A DNA stretch of 10,872 nucleotides from DASQDN01 sp035630195 (GTDB lineage Bacteria; Acidobacteriota; Terriglobia; Bryobacterales; Bryobacteraceae): the NCBI GenBank assembly GCA_035630195.1, contig DASQLD010000109.1, positions 1 to 10,872 on the forward strand, written 5' to 3'. A program made the position numbers and the translations under genes. The notes under the pieces were generated by a model. The model was not told the DNA's origin, made no database searches, and worked only from the letters and a program-made list of their open reading frames with translations. Below are positions 7,436 through 10,872 of this stretch, in pieces; positions within the stretch are counted from its first letter, which is position 1, and the number at the start of each line of letters is the position of its first letter.

Positions 7436-8824
7436 TCAGTCTCCCGATGGCGCGAGTTGCACGAGCTTTGCGTTTGATGCAATTTCATTCGCGTGTTCTA
7501 CCGACAACTCGGTGACCTTCGAATGAATATTCATCGAGCAGAACTTGGGACCGCACATCGAACAGAAGTGAGCTTCCTTGAAGCCCTCTTCCGGCAATGT
7601 TTCATCGTGCATGGCGCGAGCGCCTTCCGGATCAAGCGACAATTCGAACTGGCGATTCCAATCGAAGTTATAGCGCGCCCGGGAAAGTTCGTCGTCGCGG
7701 TCGCGAGCGCCGGGACGCTTCCTCGCGACATCAGCCGCATGGGCGGCAATCTTATAAGCGATGATGCCTTGCTTGACATCCTCACGATTCGGTAAGCCGA
7801 GATGCTCTTTCGGAGTCACGTAGCAGAGCATGGATGCGCCGTGCCAGCCGATCATCGCAGCGCCGATCGCTGATGTGATGTGGTCGTATCCGGGAGCGAT
7901 ATCGGTGACAAGGGGTCCCAAGGTGTAAAAGGGCGCTTCGTGGCACATCTCCATCTCTTTCTCAACCTGCATCTGGATCTGGTCTAGCGGAATGTGGCCA
8001 GGGCCTTCGATCATTACTTGGACATCGTATTCCCACGCGATCTTCGTGAGTTCCCCTAACGTCTTTAGTTCCGCAAATTGCGCCTCATCGCTCGCATCGG
8101 CGAGAGAACCGGGCCGCAGTCCATCACCCAGCGAAAAGCTGACATCGTACTTTTGGAAGATCTTACAGATATCCGCAAATCGCTCGTAGAGGAAGTTCTG
8201 CTTGTGGTTCTTCACCATCCATTCGGCAAGAATCGAACCACCCCGGCTCACAATGCCTGTGATGCGATTGGCGGCTAAGGGCACATATTGAACTAGCACG
8301 CCGGCGTGAATGGTCATATAATCGACGCCTTGCTGCGCTTGCTCTTCGATCACTTCGAGCATCAGATCGGCAGTGAGATCCTGAACGCGTCGAACACGGC
8401 TGAGGGCTTCATAGATGGGAACAGTGCCGACCGGAATAGACGACGCGTCGATGATGGCTTGGCGGATCCGAGGAATATCGCCACCTGTGGACAGGTCCAT
8501 GATTGTGTCTGCGCCGAATTTCACCGAATAGCGGAGTTTCTCAAGCTCCTCGTCGATATTCGACGTAGTTGCCGAATTGCCGATATTCGAGTTGATCTTG
8601 CATTTCGAAGCGATGCCGATGCACATCGGCTCGAGCGAAGCGTGATGGAGATTAGCGGGGATGATCATCCGGCCGCGCGCGATTTCCGATCGGATCAGTT
8701 CCGCCGAGAGGTTTTCACGCTGGGCAACGTACTCCATTTCGCCCGTGATAATGCCTTTGCGCGCGTAGTGCATCTGAGTCCGGATCGAATCCTTTTGACG
8801 CTGCGCCACCCATTCTGTTCGCAT
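7436..8824 (-). CDS. thiC: Phosphomethylpyrimidine synthase ThiC (short form)
   Basis: ThiC converts aminoimidazole ribotide to HMP phosphate, the pyrimidine precursor of thiamine, using a [4Fe-4S] cluster and S-adenosylmethionine. The 462-residue product starts MRTEWVAQRQKDSIRTQMHY at ATG 8824. A GTG six codons further up (8842) is possible but less typical, and neither has a strong ribosome binding site. Family landmarks are MHYARKGIITGEMEYVA, GRMIIPANLHH, KINSNIGNSATTS, KFGADTIMDLSTGGDI, PVGTVPIYEA, SFSLGDGLRPG, MIEGPGHIPLDQI and MCHEAPFYTLGPLVTDIAPGYDHI. The C-terminal cluster motif CxxCx4C (CSMCGPKFC) is present at about C421, C424 and C429. The protein lacks the long N-terminal domain of the enterobacterial form, as is common in other bacteria. 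It stands alone: no other thi gene lies in the window, and no recognisable TPP riboswitch precedes it. Confidence 0.97.
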   Translation of the reverse strand: MRTEWVAQRQKDSIRTQMHYARKGIITGEMEYVAQRENLSAELIRSEIARGRMIIPANLHHASLEPMCIGIASKCKINSNIGNSATTSNIDEELEKLRYSVKFGADTIMDLSTGGDIPRIRQAIIDASSIPVGTVPIYEALSRVRRVQDLTADLMLEVIEEQAQQGVDYMTIHAGVLVQYVPLAANRITGIVSRGGSILAEWMVKNHKQNFLYERFADICKIFQKYDVSFSLGDGLRPGSLADASDEAQFAELKTLGELTKIAWEYDVQVMIEGPGHIPLDQIQMQVEKEMEMCHEAPFYTLGPLVTDIAPGYDHITSAIGAAMIGWHGASMLCYVTPKEHLGLPNREDVKQGIIAYKIAAHAADVARKRPGARDRDDELSRARYNFDWNRQFELSLDPEGARAMHDETLPEEGFKEAHFCSMCGPKFCSMNIHSKVTELSVEHANEIASNAKLVQLAPSGD

Positions 8825-9185
8825 GTCCGAATTATCACACACGGTGGATCAAAGCAATCCCAGAAGCGTCCAGAACACGTGTCTGCACGGGATGATCTCC
8901 GACACCCAAAACATAGAAGCAAATATGTGGTGAAGAGTGACCGGCTGAAGAGGTCTCGACCGATCGCTCAATTTGGGGATCTTGTCGGCGCTCTTCCACG
9001 GCGCAGGACGGGCGTCCGACGAAACGAACAAATGTTTCGCAGCCCACGCAAAGAGAGAGAATGTTGCAGCGTCGAGAGTATTTCCCTTAGTCAGCTCGTT
9101 GGGTAATGAAGATCTTTCTCGGGTGAGAGGGACCATTGACGCGCTGCCTGCATTCTTGAAAAGATAAACTCACAATCGGGATTCC
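8825..9185. other. Divergent intergenic region between thiC and the enolase-family gene
   Basis: About 360 bases between divergent genes, so both promoters should be here. For thiC I looked on the minus strand for TPP riboswitch signatures (CTGAGA, ACCC, CCTGAT...GGATAATGCCAGCG) and did not find the required set. For the plus-strand gene a TTGACG at 9136-9141 resembles a -35 box, but no good -10 sits at the right distance. A 95-codon minus-strand frame (8849-9136) has no recognisable domain; I leave it out as a gene. Confidence 0.5.
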
Positions 9186-10439
9186 ATGAAGATTAACCGT
9201 CGCAACTTTATCTCCGCTGCCGCAGCCGGTGCGTTAGGCTCCAGCGCCTCCGGGGCCGAATCCGCCAAGGATCGTTACCAGAAGCTCGACGGCATCCTGC
9301 AGGCCCCCGTCTTGAAAAAGCAGCTATTCAAAACACCTGTCATTATTCAGAGTGTCGAACTCCTCCGTCTGGACAACGGCTATATCTGTCGTGTCCGTTC
9401 CAAAAATGGCGCCGAGGGTATCTCCGTGGCTCACACCGGCATGAGCACATTCTTCCCTATTTTTCTTAAGAACATCCAGCCGTTTCTTATCGGGAAGGAT
9501 GCGCGCGAACTCGACATGATCCTCGAGAAGATCTACATCTATCAATTCAATTTTCGTCTGAGCGGTATGGCTCTCGGTCTGCCGCTGGCAACCGCCGAGT
9601 TTGCCATTCTTGACATGCTCGGCCGAATCGCGAGCAAGCCTGTTGCACAGTTGATTGGCGAGGTCCACAACCCCGAGGTTGAGCTTTATATGGCGACCGA
9701 ATGGCGCGAGAAGCCGGTTGACGAGTCCATTGAGCTGATCAAAAAGGCCTTCTACTCGCACGATCTGCGCGCCCTTAAGATCAAAGTCGGTGGCCTCATG
9801 TTCATGACGACGGATATGCGCGCTGCTGGACCTCCTGGGCGGACAGAGAAAATGATCCCGCTGGTACGCAAGACGTTCGGGGATAGTGTCGCCCTATACG
9901 CCGACTCCAACAGTTTCTACAACGTTTCCGAAGCAGTCCGCGTCGGCAGGCTGCTCGAAGAATACAAATTCCGCTACTTCGAGGAGCCTGTGATGTTCGA
10001 TCATATGGAGGAGATCAAGCAGGTTGCAGACGCGTTGACGATACCGGTCGCCAACGGCGAACAAGATTACAACTACTATGGCTTCCGCTGGCTCATCGCC
10101 CATGACGGCCTTGACATTGTGCAACCGGACAATTACTACTTCGGTGGCCTCATTCGCTCAATGAAGGTGGCGCGTATGGCGGCTGCCTATGGGAAACAGT
10201 GCGTGCCGCACATGTCGGGCGGCGGACTCGGCAACATCTACAATATTCAGTTCGTCTCCGCACTGCCGAATGCAGGTGAGCACCACGAGTTCAAGGAGAT
10301 CGGCAAAAACATGAAGTTTGAATGTAAAACCTCGCCCCTGCAGATTGTCAAAGGCAAGATCAAAGTCCCTACCGGTCCCGGATTCGGAGTGGATTTCGAT
10401 CCCGACTGGATCGCAAAGCATCAGCCCGCGAGACTCTGA
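9186..10439 (+). CDS. Enolase-superfamily protein, mandelate racemase/muconate lactonizing type, Tat-exported
   Basis: A 417-residue protein with a Tat signal at the start (NRRNFISAAAAGALG), so probably exported folded. After the N-terminal capping domain, the (beta/alpha)7-beta barrel carries a full set of superfamily residues: the KxK pair K198/K200, metal ligands D240, E266 (in YFEEPV) and E292 (in ANGEQD), and an Asp-His dyad D315 (QPD) and H342 (HMSGGG). The spacing of D240, E266, E292, D315 and H342 equals that of the corresponding residues of Pseudomonas mandelate racemase (D195, E221, E247, D270, H297). This predicts Mg2+-assisted proton abstraction alpha to a carboxylate, giving epimerisation or dehydration of an acid-sugar-like substrate. 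The exact substrate cannot be read from sequence. The ATG follows a weak GGGA at short spacing. It ends about 30 bases before a convergent gene. Function class is secure; specificity is not. Confidence 0.93.
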   Translation: MKINRRNFISAAAAGALGSSASGAESAKDRYQKLDGILQAPVLKKQLFKTPVIIQSVELLRLDNGYICRVRSKNGAEGISVAHTGMSTFFPIFLKNIQPFLIGKDARELDMILEKIYIYQFNFRLSGMALGLPLATAEFAILDMLGRIASKPVAQLIGEVHNPEVELYMATEWREKPVDESIELIKKAFYSHDLRALKIKVGGLMFMTTDMRAAGPPGRTEKMIPLVRKTFGDSVALYADSNSFYNVSEAVRVGRLLEEYKFRYFEEPVMFDHMEEIKQVADALTIPVANGEQDYNYYGFRWLIAHDGLDIVQPDNYYFGGLIRSMKVARMAAAYGKQCVPHMSGGGLGNIYNIQFVSALPNAGEHHEFKEIGKNMKFECKTSPLQIVKGKIKVPTGPGFGVDFDPDWIAKHQPARL

Positions 10440-10454
10440 AGTCTTTACGAGATG

Positions 10455-10469
10455 GTCGCAGAGGGCGAC
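10455..10469. terminator. Hairpin between convergent genes, possible shared terminator
   Basis: GTCGC (10455-10459) and GCGAC (10465-10469) form a perfect 5-bp stem with the loop AGAGG. It sits exactly between the stop of the enolase-family gene (10439) and the stop of the convergent gene (10470-10472). The plus-strand sequence that follows is T-rich but has no uninterrupted T-run, so it is a weak intrinsic terminator candidate. Confidence 0.35.
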
Positions 10470-10872
10470 TCACTTCTTCATTTCTCGTTCGACCTTCGTG
10501 TACGTGTAGTCCAACGGAATCTCGAACAGCGAAGGGTCGGGCTCACGGAGCCGAAGATCCATGGCTTCGACCTGACGGATGAGGCGCCCAGCTTTGAATG
10601 ACTTCTCACTGAGAAGCACACACCCGAGGGAAGGGGCCAGTAACACTTCAACTCGGCTCTGCCCTTCAGGAGTTTCGAAGATGATTCGGTCAACAACCAC
10701 GCCAGCTATGCGCGCCGCACCCGCCTGAAAACTCATGCCTGGTGACACCACGTACCGATCGAGGCAGGACCCGGACGAATGCTCGCGACCGGCCAGCGGT
10801 CCACTTACTGCGGATCTTCTGGAGGGATCAACGATCGTTTGAAGACCATTGTTGACAATCTGGCGCACCTGT
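10470..10872 (-). CDS. C-terminal part of an unknown protein, 5' end beyond the window
   Basis: An open frame of about 133 codons runs from the right edge to TGA at 10470-10472. A GTG at 10868 is only four bases from the edge and the frame stays open past it, so I treat the gene as truncated rather than starting there. No named domain is recognised. The visible part is probably beta-rich (RIAGVVVDRIIFETPEGQ, VEVLLAPSLGCVLLSEKS) and ends in LRLREPDPSLFEIPLDYT and a charged tail. Tails of the form EPDPSLFEIPxDY recur, from memory, in secreted or envelope-associated hypothetical proteins of Acidobacteriota, which supports the taxonomic guess but gives no function. It converges on the enolase-family gene with about 30 bases between the stops. 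Confidence 0.7.
   Translation of the reverse strand, partial: QVRQIVNNGLQTIVDPSRRSAVSGPLAGREHSSGSCLDRYVVSPGMSFQAGAARIAGVVVDRIIFETPEGQSRVEVLLAPSLGCVLLSEKSFKAGRLIRQVEAMDLRLREPDPSLFEIPLDYTYTKVEREMKK

Noticed and set aside
8306..9106. 266-codon plus-strand frame antisense to thiC
   Set aside because: It is the complement of highly conserved thiC codons and shows no protein family features of its own.
8849..9136. 95-codon minus-strand frame upstream of thiC
   Set aside because: No recognisable domain and no clear ribosome binding site, and it would fill the only space available for two divergent promoters.
9060..9150. Possible TPP riboswitch on the minus strand (GAGAAA, TTACCC and CTGACTAAGGGAA in order)
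   Set aside because: The pieces vaguely mimic the conserved blocks, but CTGAGA is not exact and the whole CTGATCTGGATAATGCCAGCG segment is missing, so no aptamer can be supported.
10470..10868. Complete small gene starting at GTG 10868
   Set aside because: The frame remains open to the window edge and the sequence has no N-terminal features, so it is better treated as the 3' part of a longer gene.
1..10872. CRISPR arrays, tRNA or rRNA genes, insertion sequences, attachment-site repeats
   Set aside because: No regularly spaced direct repeats, transposase-like frames, terminal inverted repeats or RNA gene signatures were seen on reading both strands.

Overview
This window most resembles a soil Acidobacteriota chromosome of the Solibacteres/Bryobacterales type. 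That is inferred from gene content: a planctomycete-type cytochrome (PSCyt1/DUF1549/DUF1553) gene coupled to a Tat-exported DUF1501 gene, a Tat-exported enolase-superfamily protein, a short-form ThiC, and a convergent partial gene whose C-terminal tail resembles proteins common in that group. Several Planctomycetota are an alternative; no rRNA or marker gene decides it.

Layout. Bases 1-3745 (minus strand) hold a two-gene operon: the DUF1501 gene is transcribed first and overlaps by ATGA the large PSCyt1/DUF1549/DUF1553 gene, which runs off the left edge. Bases 3746-4176 are a divergent intergenic region with a small terminator-like hairpin on the minus strand. Bases 4177-7159 (plus strand) hold the accessory part: a SIR2-family (SIR2_2) NAD-binding gene and, overlapping it by ATGA, a gene for an nSTAND1 P-loop NTPase with one transmembrane segment, a coiled coil and TPR-like repeats. 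Then come thiC (minus, 7436-8824), an intergenic stretch with no recognisable TPP riboswitch, an enolase-superfamily (mandelate racemase-type) gene (plus, 9186-10439), and the 3' part of a convergent unknown gene (minus, 10470-10872).

How the genes work together. The left operon probably encodes envelope proteins that act together, since the two families co-occur widely; their substrate is unknown. The SIR2-nSTAND1 pair looks like a two-gene relative of the SIR2-STAND defence proteins (AVAST type 5 logic): a STAND switch senses something and licenses a SIR2 enzyme to consume NAD+. Two points make it stand out. First, the SIR2 nucleotide-binding motif lies in a different reading frame from the rest of the domain, with the two frames joined at an ATGA overlap (4275-4278). 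Second, the STAND protein is predicted to span the membrane, with its ATPase inside and its repeats outside. thiC and the enolase-family gene look like ordinary metabolic neighbours.
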